From: Mycolicibacterium anyangense
Lineage (GTDB): Bacteria; Actinomycetota; Actinomycetes; Mycobacteriales; Mycobacteriaceae
Direction of reading: 5' to 3'
NCBI RefSeq assembly: GCF_010731855.1
Contig: NZ_AP022620.1
Span: forward strand, 2,542,001 to 2,606,000
DNA: 64,000 nt
Part shown: positions 26,641 through 36,420 of the stretch, in pieces
How positions within the stretch are numbered: position 1 is the first letter of the stretch
How the letters are laid out: every line of letters starts with the position of its first letter
Notes under the pieces: model-generated
The model's input: only the letters and a program-made list of their open reading frames with translations
Told to the model about the DNA's origin: nothing
Database searches by the model: none
Position numbers and translations under genes: made by a program

Positions 26641-26719
26641 AAATTACATAATTACATCGTTGCACCCGGCCGGCCAGTGTTTCTCTGCGGGCGAACGTCG
26701 GCGGCGCAGAATGCCGCAG

Positions 26720-27874
26720 TTATGCGCCGGCCCGGCGAGCGCGAAACAGCTTGACCTCGTCTTTGATGCCCTTGAGGTGGCGGGCCTTGGCGAATGACCA
26801 GGCGAACGCGGTGTCGTCGGCGACCTGCTCGCGGGCCGACTCGGCCAGCAGCACCGAACCGGGCCTCGCCGCCGACGTCACCCGGCTGGCCAGGTTCACC
26901 GGGCTGCCGAACCAGTCGCCGGCGCGGGTGACCGCGGGACCGTAGGCCATCCCGACCCGCAACTGGGGCAGGTCCGCGTCGGCCTCGATGGCGGCACTGA
27001 GGCGCAGCATGGCGTCAAGCAGTGCGGTGGTGTCCCTCGACACCAGCATCACCGCATCGCCGATGGTCTTGATGAACCGCACCGGCGGCGTCGCGACCTC
27101 GCGCGCCGCGTCGGCCAGCCTGTTGGCCAGCTGTTCGAGTTCCTCGGGGGGCACCGTCTCGCCGAGCCGGGTGAAGCCGACCAGGTCGCCGAACGCCACC
27201 GCCACCAGACGCGCACCGGGCAATGGCGCACCAGCCGCGCGTTCGTTGGCATTGACCGCCTCGGTTTCCATCGAGTGGCGCAATTGCAGCATCAGCATGT
27301 CCTGGATCATCGGGCCCAGCAGCGGTGCAATCTCGGAGACCAGTGCCTGCGCGCCCTTGGCGATGTCGAGCTCACTGGCGCCGGGGTGCATGACGGCGGC
27401 GAGCGCTGTGGTGCGCATGACCTCGGCCGCATTCGAAAGTCCTTCGGCCAGAACCCGAACCACGCTGAGCATCAGGTCCGGATCAATGCCGCGGTCGATG
27501 AACCGCTTGATGTGCACCGCGGTGTCGCCGTCCGGACGCATGAACACCGCGGCGTCGGGGTCCTCGACGGAGGGCAGGCCGCTGGCCCGCTGGAACCGGG
27601 TGAGCATGTCCAGGTCGAGGCCGGCCCACTCGCTGATCTGACGGGCCGAGACGTAGGTTCCGTCGTCACCGATCGTGCGGCGTGCCGGAAGCAGCATCGG
27701 AGCGAAGGACGCCCGGATCTCCTCGATGGTGATGCCCTGCGCGAGCAGCCACGGGATCAGTTCGGCCCGCTCTGCACGGGATTCGCCGCTCAGACCGTCG
27801 AGCAGCCCGGACGTTTCGATATCGGCGTCGTCGCTCACCGGTTCAACGTATACGGTCACCGGTGATGTCTTCAT
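26720..27874 (-). CDS. Adenylate cyclase with N-terminal regulatory domain (Rv1264-like)
   Basis: About 384 residues (ATG 27874; GTG 27880 and GTG 27859 are alternatives). The N-terminal domain (about 1-200) includes [20 protein letters not shown], like the pH-sensing autoinhibitory domain of M. tuberculosis Rv1264. The C-terminal class III cyclase domain has all key residues. Metal aspartates lie in [11 protein letters not shown] and KTIGDAVML, the adenine-selecting lysine in RFIKTIGD, and the adenine-selecting aspartate and transition-state Asn/Arg in [14 protein letters not shown]. It should therefore make cAMP. It is divergent from and overlapping the glycosylase gene, and lies on the same strand as the amidase, as in Rv1263-Rv1264. 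Confidence 0.9.
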   Translation of the reverse strand: MKTSPVTVYVEPVSDDADIETSGLLDGLSGESRAERAELIPWLLAQGITIEEIRASFAPMLLPARRTIGDDGTYVSARQISEWAGLDLDMLTRFQRASGLPSVEDPDAAVFMRPDGDTAVHIKRFIDRGIDPDLMLSVVRVLAEGLSNAAEVMRTTALAAVMHPGASELDIAKGAQALVSEIAPLLGPMIQDMLMLQLRHSMETEAVNANERAAGAPLPGARLVAVAFGDLVGFTRLGETVPPEELEQLANRLADAAREVATPPVRFIKTIGDAVMLVSRDTTALLDAMLRLSAAIEADADLPQLRVGMAYGPAVTRAGDWFGSPVNLASRVTSAARPGSVLLAESAREQVADDTAFAWSFAKARHLKGIKDEVKLFRARRAGA

Positions 27875-28362
27875 CGCCACTGCTGGAGGGACTGCCGCCG
27901 ATCGCCGACCGGCAGGCCCGGCTGCTCATTCTCGGCAATATGCCCAGCGTAATGTCGCTAGCGGCGGGCCAGTACTACGGGAATCCGCGAAATGCGTTCT
28001 GGCGCATCATTTCCGAGCTTTTCGACGTCACTGCCGACGCACCGTACGCGCAGCGCACCGAGGAACTGCGGCGGCACGGGATCGCGGTGTGGGACGTCCT
28101 CAAACACTGCCGCCGGATCGGCAGTCTGGACTCCGCGGTCGAACCGGGCAGCATGGTGGCCAACGATTTCGCCAGCTTCTTCGCCGCTCACCGTGGCATC
28201 CGTCGGGTGTTCTTCAACGGTGCAGCCGCCGAGGGCAACTATGCCAGATTGGTACACACCCAAACCGATGTCGACTACTTCCGGCTACCGTCGACGAGCC
28301 CGGCGCAGACCATGCGCTACGCCGACAAGCTCAGCGCGTGGCGGGTGATCGCCGGCTCATGA
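27865..28362 (+). CDS. Uracil-DNA glycosylase superfamily, DNA-deoxyinosine glycosylase-like
   Basis: 165 residues. The N-terminal active-site motif is [11 protein letters not shown] followed by [14 protein letters not shown] second block is [19 protein letters not shown], and the C-terminal loop is [17 protein letters not shown], the STSPA segment in the usual HPSP-loop position. This fits family 6 (hypoxanthine/deoxyinosine) glycosylases. Start ATG 27865 or GTG 27862; it overlaps the divergent cyclase start by about 10 nt, so transcripts are probably leaderless or share a very compact promoter. Its stop overlaps the convergent amidase gene by 6 nt. I do not recall it at this site in M. tuberculosis. 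Confidence 0.82.
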   Translation: MSSSPLLEGLPPIADRQARLLILGNMPSVMSLAAGQYYGNPRNAFWRIISELFDVTADAPYAQRTEELRRHGIAVWDVLKHCRRIGSLDSAVEPGSMVANDFASFFAAHRGIRRVFFNGAAAEGNYARLVHTQTDVDYFRLPSTSPAQTMRYADKLSAWRVIAGS

Positions 28363-29748
28363 CACCGGCGGTCGCCGGTTGGCCCACGGTCGGGCCTTCT
28401 CGATCTGGTGGCTCAGCGACAGCAGGGTGGCCTCGTCGGAGGGCCGGCCGACGAGTTGCACCGACACCGGAATCCCCTCACCGTCAAGGCCCCACGGCAC
28501 GACCGCGGCGGGCTGGCCCGTCGCGTTGAAGATCGCATGGAACGGAACCCGGGACGCGACCATCGCCAGGGTGGCGAGGCCGCCGCGGTGCTGGTACTGC
28601 CCGACCCGGGACGGGCCGGTGGCGGTGCCCGGCGTGATGAGGACATCGACGTCGTCGAAGATCGACCCCACGCGGGCAGCCAAGGTGGCCTCGGCGGCTC
28701 GGATCCTGGCGATCTGCTGATCAGAGATCAGACCACCGAGTCGCGCCAGCGCCTTGGTGCGCGGCTCCAGGCGCTCGCGGTGCGGAAGCTGCTGCACGTC
28801 GTCGTAGATGCCACGCCACATCCTGGGCAGCACGTGACCGTAGACGGCCCAGGCCGGATAGTCCGGGTCGCGCCAGATGACCTCGTGCCCGAGGTCGCGC
28901 AACAGCGCCTCGACTCCGTCGAGAGCCTTCTGCTGGGCCCCGCCGACATGGCCCACCACGGTGGGAGGAATCTTGGCGCTCAACGCGATTCGCAACTTCT
29001 TGGGCTTACGGGCCGCGGCCGCCACGAAGCCGCCCCGAGGCGCCCGCGCGGTGTTGGTGACGTCGAGGAACAGGGCGGCGTCCTCGACCGTGCGGGTGAT
29101 CGGTCCGTTGACGCTCAACCCCTGCCAGGCGTCGGTGTGCGGGTCCATTGGCACCCGGTCGCGCTGCGGCTTGATCCCGAACAGCCCGCACCAGGTCGAC
29201 GGTATCCGGATGGACCCGGCGCCGTCGGATCCGAGCGCCATCGGGGCCAGGCCGGCGGCCACCGCCGCACCGCTGCCGCCGCTGCTGCCGCCCGGGGCGC
29301 GGGCCAGGTCCCACGGATTGTGGGTGGAGCCGAAAGCGACCGTCTCGGTGAATGGCCACAGCATCATCTCCGGCACCGCGGTCTTGCCCAGGATCACCGC
29401 ACCGGCTTCGCGCAGCCGTCGCACCACCTCGGCGTCCTGCGTCGGCGGCAGGCCGTGAGCGCTGCTGCCGTAGCAGGTGAACTCATCGGCGACGTCGACG
29501 TCGTCCTTGATGGCGATCGGCACACCGAGCAGCGGCAACCGCTCCCCGGCCTCCAGCCGCTGCTGGGCGGCCGCGGCTTCCTTGCGGGCGCGCTCGGTGA
29601 GCACCACCCGGTAGGCGCGGACCTCCCGGTCCACCCGGGCGATCCGGTCCAGGTAGAGGTCGAGCAGCGCGGGCGCGGTGATGGTGCCGGCGGCGAGCAT
29701 GCGGGCCTGCTCCGCAGCGCCGGCGAACGCGATGTCGGTGAGGTCCAC
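28357..29748 (-). CDS. amiB2: Amidase, AmiB2-like (amidase signature family)
   Basis: 463 residues. The Ser-cisSer-Lys triad is present: Lys in GVPIAIKDDVDV, and the serines in PGGSSGGSGAAVAAG and GSDGAGSIRIPS. The length and neighbourhood (HIT and DUF385 genes, Rv1264-like cyclase) equal Rv1263 amiB2. The enzyme hydrolyses amides to acids; the natural substrate is unknown. The start MDLTDIAFAGAAEQ is the first methionine of the conserved region. Confidence 0.88.
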   Translation of the reverse strand: MDLTDIAFAGAAEQARMLAAGTITAPALLDLYLDRIARVDREVRAYRVVLTERARKEAAAAQQRLEAGERLPLLGVPIAIKDDVDVADEFTCYGSSAHGLPPTQDAEVVRRLREAGAVILGKTAVPEMMLWPFTETVAFGSTHNPWDLARAPGGSSGGSGAAVAAGLAPMALGSDGAGSIRIPSTWCGLFGIKPQRDRVPMDPHTDAWQGLSVNGPITRTVEDAALFLDVTNTARAPRGGFVAAAARKPKKLRIALSAKIPPTVVGHVGGAQQKALDGVEALLRDLGHEVIWRDPDYPAWAVYGHVLPRMWRGIYDDVQQLPHRERLEPRTKALARLGGLISDQQIARIRAAEATLAARVGSIFDDVDVLITPGTATGPSRVGQYQHRGGLATLAMVASRVPFHAIFNATGQPAAVVPWGLDGEGIPVSVQLVGRPSDEATLLSLSHQIEKARPWANRRPPVS

Positions 29749-29802
29749 GTCCGGCAGCGTATCGCCGTAACGGAACAGGCCCCGCCCGACACTGCCCTAC
29801 CA

Positions 29803-30045
29803 ATGCCGAAACCGCCGCGGATGAGCTGCTCAGCGCTCGTGGAGCTGCTGAGTGACTACGACACGGGTGCGCTCGACGTGCCGACCGCGGCGCGGGTACG
29901 GCTGCATCTGCTGATCTGCACGGGCTGCCGCGGTTACCTGGCCCAGTTGCGCACGACGGTGGCGATCGTGGCTCGGCTGCGGGGCGAGCATCTGGACCCG
30001 GCGTTGCGGGATCGGCTGGTCGCGGCCTTCCTTGACGGGCAGTGA
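29803..30045 (+). CDS. Small zinc-finger (zf-HC2/ZAS-like) anti-sigma-type protein
   Basis: 80 residues from ATG 29803, or 74 from ATG 29821. An upstream cysteine (MSCSALVELLSDYDTG) plus HLLICTGCRGYL forms the Cys...His-x3-Cys-x2-Cys zinc site of anti-sigma factors. The rest is helical and short, without a membrane segment. No ECF sigma gene is adjacent, so it is an orphan. It is divergent from the amidase gene and 24 nt upstream of the HIT gene, probably in one operon. Confidence 0.72.
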   Translation: MPKPPRMSCSALVELLSDYDTGALDVPTAARVRLHLLICTGCRGYLAQLRTTVAIVARLRGEHLDPALRDRLVAAFLDGQ

Positions 30046-30069
30046 TCGCGCACCGGCTACGGTGGCGGC

Positions 30070-30492
30070 ATGTCATGTGTGTTCTGCGAGATCGTCGCCG
30101 GCACCGCCCCGGCCATCCGGGTCTACGAGGATGACGACCATCTGGGCTTCCTCGACATCCGCCCGTTCACCCGCGGCCATACCCTGGTGGTGCCCAAGCG
30201 GCACAGCGTGAACCTGACCGACACCCCGGCGCAGACGCTGGCCGGGATGCTGGCGGTGGGCCAGCGGATTGCCCAGGCCACCCGGGTTTCGGGGCTCGGC
30301 GCGACGGGTAACAACATCGCCATCAACGACGGCAAGTCCGCGATGCAGACGGTGTTCCACATTCACCTGCACGTGATTCCGCGTCGCGATGGCGACAAGC
30401 TGTCCTTCGCCAAGGGCATGCTGGTCCGGCGCGACCCGGACCGGGAGGCCACCGGCCGGATCCTGCGCGAGGCATTGGAGTTGATCGGATGA
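30070..30492 (+). CDS. HIT-family nucleotide hydrolase (Rv1262c-like)
   Basis: 140 residues. The histidine triad is FHIHLHVIPRR; the N-terminal zinc/cysteine pair is MSCVFCEIVAG; the nucleotide-binding segment is GNNIAINDGKSAMQTV. HIT proteins hydrolyse phosphoramidate or dinucleoside phosphates. The stop overlaps the DUF385 gene start by 4 nt, matching Rv1262c-Rv1261c. Confidence 0.92.
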   Translation: MSCVFCEIVAGTAPAIRVYEDDDHLGFLDIRPFTRGHTLVVPKRHSVNLTDTPAQTLAGMLAVGQRIAQATRVSGLGATGNNIAINDGKSAMQTVFHIHLHVIPRRDGDKLSFAKGMLVRRDPDREATGRILREALELIG

Positions 30493-30926
30493 CATCGGCG
30501 CTCGACAAATTCATGATGCGGTTCCTGACCGTGCACGACACGCTCTACAAACGCAGCGGCGGGTGGATCGGCCACCGGCTGCCCTTCGCCCCGCGCATGC
30601 TGCTATTGCATACCACCGGGGCGAAAACCGGTGCAGCGCGGTCGAATTCACTGGCCTACTATCGCGACGGGGTGGACTATCTGATCGTCGCCTCCAACGG
30701 CGGTGGCCCACGCAGCCCGGGCTGGTACCACAACCTGCGGGCCGACCCGCACGTCGAGATCAACATCGGGCCGCGCCGGGTGCCCGTCACCGCACACGTG
30801 GTGTTGCCCGACGATCCGGACTACGCGCGGCTGTGGAAGATCTGCGACGACGAGAACGGTGGACGCTACAGCGCCTACCAGAAGCTGACGACGCGGCCGA
30901 TCCCCGTGGTGCGGCTGACGCCCTAG
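30489..30926 (+). CDS. Deazaflavin (F420)-dependent nitroreductase family protein (DUF385, Rv1261c-like)
   Basis: 145 residues. Family hallmarks are MLLLHTTGAKTGAARSNSL, YLIVASNGGGPRSPGWYHNL and VEINIGPRRVPVTAHV, a split-beta-barrel fold that binds F420. Members such as Ddn reduce quinones and nitroimidazoles. It is coupled to the HIT gene by an ATGA overlap. The 178 nt after its stop hold no gene. Confidence 0.9.
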   Translation: MTSALDKFMMRFLTVHDTLYKRSGGWIGHRLPFAPRMLLLHTTGAKTGAARSNSLAYYRDGVDYLIVASNGGGPRSPGWYHNLRADPHVEINIGPRRVPVTAHVVLPDDPDYARLWKICDDENGGRYSAYQKLTTRPIPVVRLTP

Positions 30927-31104
30927 TCACACCAGCCGCATCCGCCACCGGAGAAGGTGGGGCACCATGGGTTCCCACCTTCGAGCGACTTGTGGGGTCG
31001 GGGTCCGCGATGTTTCGAGTGCGGCCCGCCTCGGCGAGATTGAACCTGCGCAGGAAAGGTTCGAGTGGACGTCTGCGTGACGTCAATCTCGGCGCAGACT
31101 TGCC

Positions 31105-32136
31105 TTAGAACAGCTCTTTGGCCAGCAGTTCCAGGGTGGCCTCCCGGGCGGGCGCGGTCGCCGGGTCGGTGCCGCGGTACGCCGAAGCCACCGGGTTGAC
31201 CATCACCTCGTCGACCCCGAACTCGGCGGCCAGCGCGCGCACCTGATCAGCGGCCTCGGCCGGCGCGCCAACGATTGCCATGGCCCGCCCGGCCGCGATG
31301 ACGGCGCCGGCCTGGGAATGCATCGACAGTGCCGCCGCGTCCTCGACCAGGTCCAGCGGGCTCAGCGGCTGGCCGGTGCGCAACCGCGCCATCATCTGCA
31401 GATTCGGCAGCAGCAGCGCGTGGGCCTGCTCGTCGGTGGGCGCCACCACGGCATTGACCGTCATGAATGTCACCGGCTCGGCGGTCAGCGCCGAGGGCTG
31501 GAATTCGCTGCGGTAGATCGCCAGCGCCTCGGCGGTGCCCTGTCCGGCGAAGTGGTGGGCGAACACGTACGGCAAGCCCTTGGCCGCCGCCAGGTGCGCC
31601 GAGTACATCGACGAGCCGAGCAGCCACAGCCGCGGCTCGCTGACCGCCCCGGGGGTGGCCTTGAGGACGTAGTCCTGGCCGCGGATCGGCACCCGCACCC
31701 CGCGGGCGCTCATCATCGCCGCGACCTCGTCGAGGTACTGGGGAAAGTTCTCGACGTCGGAGTCATCGCGGGTACCCCGCAGCAGGATCGAGGTCACCGG
31801 ATCGCTGCCCGGCGCCCGGCCCAGTCCCAGGTCGATGCGGCCCGGGGCGGCGGCCTCCAGCAGCGCGAACTGCTCGGCAACGGCCAGCGGCGCGTGGTTG
31901 GGCAGCATCACCCCACCCGAACCCAGGCGTACCTGGGTGGTCTGGGCGGCCAGATAGGCGATCAGCACCGGCGGGCTGGTGGCCGCGACGGCGGGCATGT
32001 TGTGGTGCTCGGCCAGCCAGTACCGGGTGAAACCGAGCCGGTCAGCGGTCTGCGCCAGCCGCACCGTTGCCGCCAGCGCATCGCCGGTGCTCTGATCGGT
32101 ACGAACCGGGACGAGATCGAGGACGGAAAGGCGCAT
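31105..32136 (-). CDS. LLM-class flavin-dependent oxidoreductase
   Basis: 343 residues of bacterial-luciferase fold: YWLAEHHNMPAVAATSPPVL, RLGSGGVMLPNHAPLAVAEQ and RIDLGLGRAPGSDPVT near the flavin site. It belongs to the MsnO8-like group of unknown substrates. Its start is 7 nt after the UdgB stop, so it is probably co-transcribed behind that repair gene. M. tuberculosis has a different oxidoreductase (Rv1260) at this position as I recall. Confidence 0.88.
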   Translation of the reverse strand: MRLSVLDLVPVRTDQSTGDALAATVRLAQTADRLGFTRYWLAEHHNMPAVAATSPPVLIAYLAAQTTQVRLGSGGVMLPNHAPLAVAEQFALLEAAAPGRIDLGLGRAPGSDPVTSILLRGTRDDSDVENFPQYLDEVAAMMSARGVRVPIRGQDYVLKATPGAVSEPRLWLLGSSMYSAHLAAAKGLPYVFAHHFAGQGTAEALAIYRSEFQPSALTAEPVTFMTVNAVVAPTDEQAHALLLPNLQMMARLRTGQPLSPLDLVEDAAALSMHSQAGAVIAAGRAMAIVGAPAEAADQVRALAAEFGVDEVMVNPVASAYRGTDPATAPAREATLELLAKELF

Positions 32137-32143
32137 GACCTTC

Positions 32144-32995
32144 TCAACGCCTCCCGTCGCGCAGAGCTTCCCCGCCGCCCAGACCTGCGCGCTGGCGGGC
32201 GTCGGTGAACACCTCGTCGAGCATCGCCGGGGTGAGCCGGCCGGTGAACATGTTCTGCTGGCTGGGGTGATAGCACCCGATCAGCGCCACACCCGACGGC
32301 AATTCGGCCACCGCGCCGTGGCCGAACTTCGGCTTGGCCGGCCCGGCGAACGGTCCGAGCAGGCCCAGCGCGGCCTGCCACGCGAACCCGCCGAGAGCCA
32401 CCACCACCCGCACATGCGGGCCGACCAGCCGCCACTCGGCAGCCAGCCACGGCTCACACGCCGAACGTTCCCCGGGCGTGGGCGCATTGGCCGGTGGCGC
32501 GCACCGGACCGCCGCCGCTATCCGAATCCCGTTGGTGCTCAACCCGTCTGCTGCATCCACGCTGACCGGTGAGTTCACCAGTCCGGCGCGGTACAGCGCG
32601 GCGAACAGCTGGTCACCGGACCGGTCCCCGGTGAACACCCGGCCGGTGCGGTTGCCGCCGTGGGCGGCCGGCGCCAGCCCCAGCACCAGGATCAGTGGCC
32701 TGGCCGAACCCCATCCGGTGATCGGTCGTCCCCAGTAGGGCTCGACCGCGAACGCCCGGCGCTTGGTGACCGCGACCTCCTCGCGCCAGGTCACCAGCCG
32801 CGGGCAAGCCCGGCACACACTGACCAGTGCGTCCAGCTCGTCGACGTCACCAACCTTGGCCGCCAGCGTCGCGACGCGGCGCGGTGTCGTGGCCACCGGC
32901 GTCTCGGGCACCGCCGGGTCCCCCGGCCAGCCAGTGCCGGGCGGCACCGGCGACTCGAACGGCACACCGGTGCGCGGATGAGCGTGTGCAGTCAC
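32144..32995 (-). CDS. udgB: Uracil-DNA glycosylase family 5 (UdgB, Rv1259-like)
   Basis: 283 residues from GTG 32995 (a slightly longer form from GTG 33010 is possible). Iron-sulfur cysteines are seen in CRACPRLV and in [16 protein letters not shown]. The active-site motif [16 protein letters not shown], with alanines where other families have an acidic residue, and the [12 protein letters not shown] loop are diagnostic of family 5. It removes uracil and other deaminated bases. It is divergent from the Tap-like efflux gene, as in Rv1258c/Rv1259. Confidence 0.92.
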   Translation of the reverse strand: MTAHAHPRTGVPFESPVPPGTGWPGDPAVPETPVATTPRRVATLAAKVGDVDELDALVSVCRACPRLVTWREEVAVTKRRAFAVEPYWGRPITGWGSARPLILVLGLAPAAHGGNRTGRVFTGDRSGDQLFAALYRAGLVNSPVSVDAADGLSTNGIRIAAAVRCAPPANAPTPGERSACEPWLAAEWRLVGPHVRVVVALGGFAWQAALGLLGPFAGPAKPKFGHGAVAELPSGVALIGCYHPSQQNMFTGRLTPAMLDEVFTDARQRAGLGGGEALRDGRR

Positions 32996-33025
32996 CAGTC
33001 CACTGTGCACGCTTAAGCTTCGCCG

Positions 33026-34264
33026 GTGAGAACCAGGCGCATTCCCGCGCTGCTGATCCTGGCGTCGGCCTTCCTGGCCGCCGGCGCCAACGGCATCTCG
33101 ATGGTGGCCTTCCCCTGGCTGGTGCTGCAACGCACCGGTAGCGCGGTGGACGCCTCGATCGTCGCCGGAGCCGCCACCCTGCCGTTGCTGGTGGCCACCC
33201 TGATCGCCGGGACGGCCGTCGACTTCCTGGGCCGGCGCCGCGTCGCCATCCTCTCCGATGCCTTGTCCGCGGCATCGGTGGCCGCGATCCCGGTGCTGGC
33301 GATCACGGCCGGTACCGGGTCGCTGACGACGGTGGTGCTGGCCGGGCTGGCCGCGCTGGGCTCGCTGTTCGACCCGGCCGGGATGACGGCACGCCAGTCG
33401 ATGCTGCCGGAGGCGGCGGCCCGCGCCCAGTGGACCCTGGACCACACCAACAGCGTCTACGAAGCGGTGTTCAACCTCGCCTATATCACCGGCCCGGGCG
33501 TCGGCGGTCTGTTCATCGCCACGCTCGGCGGCGTGAACACGATGTGGGTCACCGCGGCGTTCTTCGGATTGTCGATCCTGGCGATGGCAGTGCTGCGGCT
33601 CGAGGGTGCCGGTCGGCCGGCCCGCGAGACCCGTCCCGACGGCGTGGTGTCGGGGATGGTCGAAGGCCTGAAGTTCGTCTGGCACACCCGGGTGCTGCGC
33701 ACGCTGGGCCTGATCGACCTGGCGGTCACCGGCATGTACCTGCCGATGGAGAGCGTGCTGTTCCCCAAGTACTTCACCGACCGCAACGAGCCGGCCCAGC
33801 TGGGCTGGGTGCTGATGGCGCTGTCGATCGGTGGTCTGGTGGGGGCACTGAGTTGGACGGTGCTGTCCCGGATCGCCAGCAAGCGCACCACGGTGCTGAC
33901 CGCGGTGCTGACGTTCGGCCTGGCCGTGCTGGTGATCGCGTTCCTGCCGCCGCTGCCGGTGATCCTGTCGTCGGCCGCGCTGGTGGGTCTGGTCTACGGG
34001 CCGATCGGGCCGATCTACAACTCGGTGATGCAGACCAGGACACCGGAGTACCTGCGCGGCCGGGTGGTCGGGGTGATGACGTCGATGGCCTATGCGGCCG
34101 GCCCGGTCGGCTTCATGCTCGCCGGACCACTGGTCGACGCATTCGGCCTGAAGGTGACCTTCCTGGTGCTGGCTGTGCCGATCCTCATGATCGGCCTGAC
34201 GTGTCCCTGGGTACCGGCCCTGAAGGACCTCGACGACGAGTCCGGCGAACCTAAGATGGCGTAA
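33026..34264 (+). CDS. MFS efflux transporter, Tap-like (Rv1258c-like)
   Basis: 412 residues, GTG start, about 12 membrane helices. The first cytoplasmic loop reads [20 protein letters not shown] (MFS motif A-like), and the second half has [20 protein letters not shown]. Mycobacterial Tap exports tetracycline and aminoglycosides at low level. The stop TAA shares an A with the ATG of the next gene (TAATG), implying coupling to the FAD-linked oxidase. Confidence 0.9.
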   Translation: MRTRRIPALLILASAFLAAGANGISMVAFPWLVLQRTGSAVDASIVAGAATLPLLVATLIAGTAVDFLGRRRVAILSDALSAASVAAIPVLAITAGTGSLTTVVLAGLAALGSLFDPAGMTARQSMLPEAAARAQWTLDHTNSVYEAVFNLAYITGPGVGGLFIATLGGVNTMWVTAAFFGLSILAMAVLRLEGAGRPARETRPDGVVSGMVEGLKFVWHTRVLRTLGLIDLAVTGMYLPMESVLFPKYFTDRNEPAQLGWVLMALSIGGLVGALSWTVLSRIASKRTTVLTAVLTFGLAVLVIAFLPPLPVILSSAALVGLVYGPIGPIYNSVMQTRTPEYLRGRVVGVMTSMAYAAGPVGFMLAGPLVDAFGLKVTFLVLAVPILMIGLTCPWVPALKDLDDESGEPKMA

Positions 34265-35628
34265 TGGCAAGCCCCCTGACCGATCTGGCCGCGCAACTCC
34301 CCGACGGCATGGTCGTCACCGATCCCGACATCGTGGGCTCCTACCGCCACGACCGGGCCGCCGACCCGTCGGCGGGTACTGCGCTGGCCGTCGTCCGGCC
34401 CACCCGCACCGAGGAGGTGCAGACCGTCCTACGTTGGGCCAGCGCGCATCGCATCGCGGTGATCCCGCGCGGGGCGGGCACCGGCCTGTCCGGTGGGGCG
34501 ACGGCGGTCGACGGCGGGATCGTGCTCTCGACGGAGAAGATGCGCGACATCACCGTCGACCCGACGACCCGCACCGCGGTGGTCCAGCCGGGACTACTCA
34601 ACGCCGAGGTGAAGAAAGCCGTCGCCGAGCACGGCCTGTGGTACCCACCGGATCCGTCGTCCTACGAGATCTGCAGCATCGGCGGCAACATCGCCACCAA
34701 CGCCGGCGGCCTGTGCTGCGTGAAGTACGGTGTGACAACCGATTACGTGCTGGGCTTGCAGGTGGTGCTGGCCGACGGCACCGCCGTGCGATTGGGCGGC
34801 CCTCGACTGAAAGACGTTGCAGGGCTGTCGCTGACGAAACTGTTCGTCGGTAGCGAGGGCACGTTGGGAGTGGTCACCGAGGTGACCTTGCGGCTGCTAC
34901 CGCCGCAGCATTCGCCGTGCACCGTGGTCGCAACATTCGACTCAGTGGAGGCCGCCATGAACGGGGTGGTCGCGGTAACGGCCCGGATCCGGCCCTCGAT
35001 GCTGGAGTTCATGGACTCGGTGGCCATCAACGCCGTCGAGGACAAGCTCAAGATGGGCCTGGACCGTTCGGCGGGGGCGATCTTGGTGGCAGCCTCCGAC
35101 GACCGCGGCGCCGCCGGTGCCGAGGATGTCGATTTCATGGCCCGGGTGTTCACCGAAGCCGGTGCCACCGAATGCTTTTCGACGTCAGACCCGGAGGAGG
35201 GTGAGGCCTTCGTCGCGGCCCGCCGCTTCGCGATTCCTGCGGTGGAAGCCAAGGGCGCGCTGCTACTCGAGGATGTCGGGGTGCCGCTGCCCGCGCTGGC
35301 CGAGCTGGTCGGCGGGGTGGCCAAGATCGCCGCTGACCGGGATGTGATGATCTCGGTGATCGCTCACGCCGGCGACGGCAACACTCATCCGCTGATCGTC
35401 TACAACCCCAACGATGCCGCGATGGCCGAGCGGGCCCACCTCGCCTTCGGCGAGATCATGGACCTCGCTGTGTCACTGGGCGGCACCATCACCGGCGAGC
35501 ATGGCGTTGGCCGCCTCAAGAAGCCTTGGCTGGCAGGACAACTCGGGCCGGAGGCGATGGAGCTGAACCGCCGGATCAAGGCCGCCCTGGACCCGGACGG
35601 GATCCTCAACCCGGGCGCGGTGGTCTAG
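34264..35628 (+). CDS. FAD-linked oxidase, GlcD/D-lactate dehydrogenase-like (Rv1257c-like)
   Basis: 454 residues. The FAD-binding PCMH motifs are [19 protein letters not shown] and [18 protein letters not shown]; the C-terminal cap has [12 protein letters not shown] and [16 protein letters not shown]. It is a 2-hydroxyacid (glycolate or D-lactate) dehydrogenase of the FAD/VAO family. It is translationally coupled behind the Tap-like transporter. In M. tuberculosis the next gene is cyp130; here a roughly 5-kb cassette intervenes. Confidence 0.92.
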   Translation: MASPLTDLAAQLPDGMVVTDPDIVGSYRHDRAADPSAGTALAVVRPTRTEEVQTVLRWASAHRIAVIPRGAGTGLSGGATAVDGGIVLSTEKMRDITVDPTTRTAVVQPGLLNAEVKKAVAEHGLWYPPDPSSYEICSIGGNIATNAGGLCCVKYGVTTDYVLGLQVVLADGTAVRLGGPRLKDVAGLSLTKLFVGSEGTLGVVTEVTLRLLPPQHSPCTVVATFDSVEAAMNGVVAVTARIRPSMLEFMDSVAINAVEDKLKMGLDRSAGAILVAASDDRGAAGAEDVDFMARVFTEAGATECFSTSDPEEGEAFVAARRFAIPAVEAKGALLLEDVGVPLPALAELVGGVAKIAADRDVMISVIAHAGDGNTHPLIVYNPNDAAMAERAHLAFGEIMDLAVSLGGTITGEHGVGRLKKPWLAGQLGPEAMELNRRIKAALDPDGILNPGAVV

Positions 35629-35656
35629 CCTCTCGCCGGCTTGCTCACCTGCGCGC

Positions 35657-36406
35657 TCACAGATCTGACGCACCACCGTCGACCAGGAGTTCGGTGCCGG
35701 TCGTGTAGGTGGCGTCAAACCCCAGGAAGAGGATCGCTTTCGCCACTTCCTCGGGCTCGCCGAATCTACCCATGGGGTTGTCGGCCTTGATCTGCTCGAG
35801 AAATGCGCGGGCGGCCTCGACCGGCATGGTGCGTTCGAGGATGCCGGTATCGATCGGCCCCGGGGATACCGCGTTCACCCGGATTCCCCGCTCGAGAAGT
35901 TCACGGGCGAAGGTCCGTGTCATGGATCGCAATGCCGCTTTGGTCGCCGAATAGACGCTCGTCGTCGCAATCCCCTTCGTGTTGCTCACCGATGTTGTGA
36001 GCACGACGGCGCTGCCCACGGGTAGCAGCGGCAGGAACTTCTGCACGGTGAAGAACGGGGCCTTGGCGTTGAGGGCGAAAAGCCGGTCATAGCTGGCCTC
36101 CTCGGTGTCCGCGACTGTCGCGGTATCCGTTGCGCCGGCGTTGAGCACCAGCAGGTCGACACCGCCGAGTTCGGCCGCCACCCGGTCGACGAGCGAGTCG
36201 ATGCCCGAGACGGCATCGCTGTCGACCACCATGGCACCGTCACCCAACTTCGCTCGCGCCGACTCCAGCGACGACGGCGTGCGACCGGTCACCACCACGC
36301 GCGCGCCACCGTCGACCAGAAGTGTGGCGGTGGCTAGACCGATGCCGCTCGTCCCTCCGGTGATGACCACCCTTTTGCCCCGGTATTTCCCCTCGCCTGC
36401 TGTCAC
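35657..36406 (-). CDS. SDR-family oxidoreductase (copy 1)
   Basis: 249 residues from GTG 36406, chosen for the GAGGAG site 8-10 nt upstream; GTG 36424 overlaps the preceding stop (GTGA) and is an alternative. Cofactor motif VVITGGTSGIGLATA with VVVTGRTP after strand 2 (Arg favours NADP). NAG motif LVLNAGATD, catalytic TTSVSN and SVYSATKAAL. C-terminal LLVDGGASDL. It is a tandem paralogue of the next SDR, sharing FFTVQK, VVLTTS, SVYSA-KAALRSM, FDATY and DGG motifs. Substrate unknown. Confidence 0.9.
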   Translation of the reverse strand: MTAGEGKYRGKRVVITGGTSGIGLATATLLVDGGARVVVTGRTPSSLESARAKLGDGAMVVDSDAVSGIDSLVDRVAAELGGVDLLVLNAGATDTATVADTEEASYDRLFALNAKAPFFTVQKFLPLLPVGSAVVLTTSVSNTKGIATTSVYSATKAALRSMTRTFARELLERGIRVNAVSPGPIDTGILERTMPVEAARAFLEQIKADNPMGRFGEPEEVAKAILFLGFDATYTTGTELLVDGGASDL

Positions 36407-36420
36407 TTTCAGATCTCCTC

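Noticed and set aside
30927..31104. Possible small RNA or gene in the 178-nt gap after the DUF385 gene
   Set aside because: No promoter, hairpin or coding pattern stood out.
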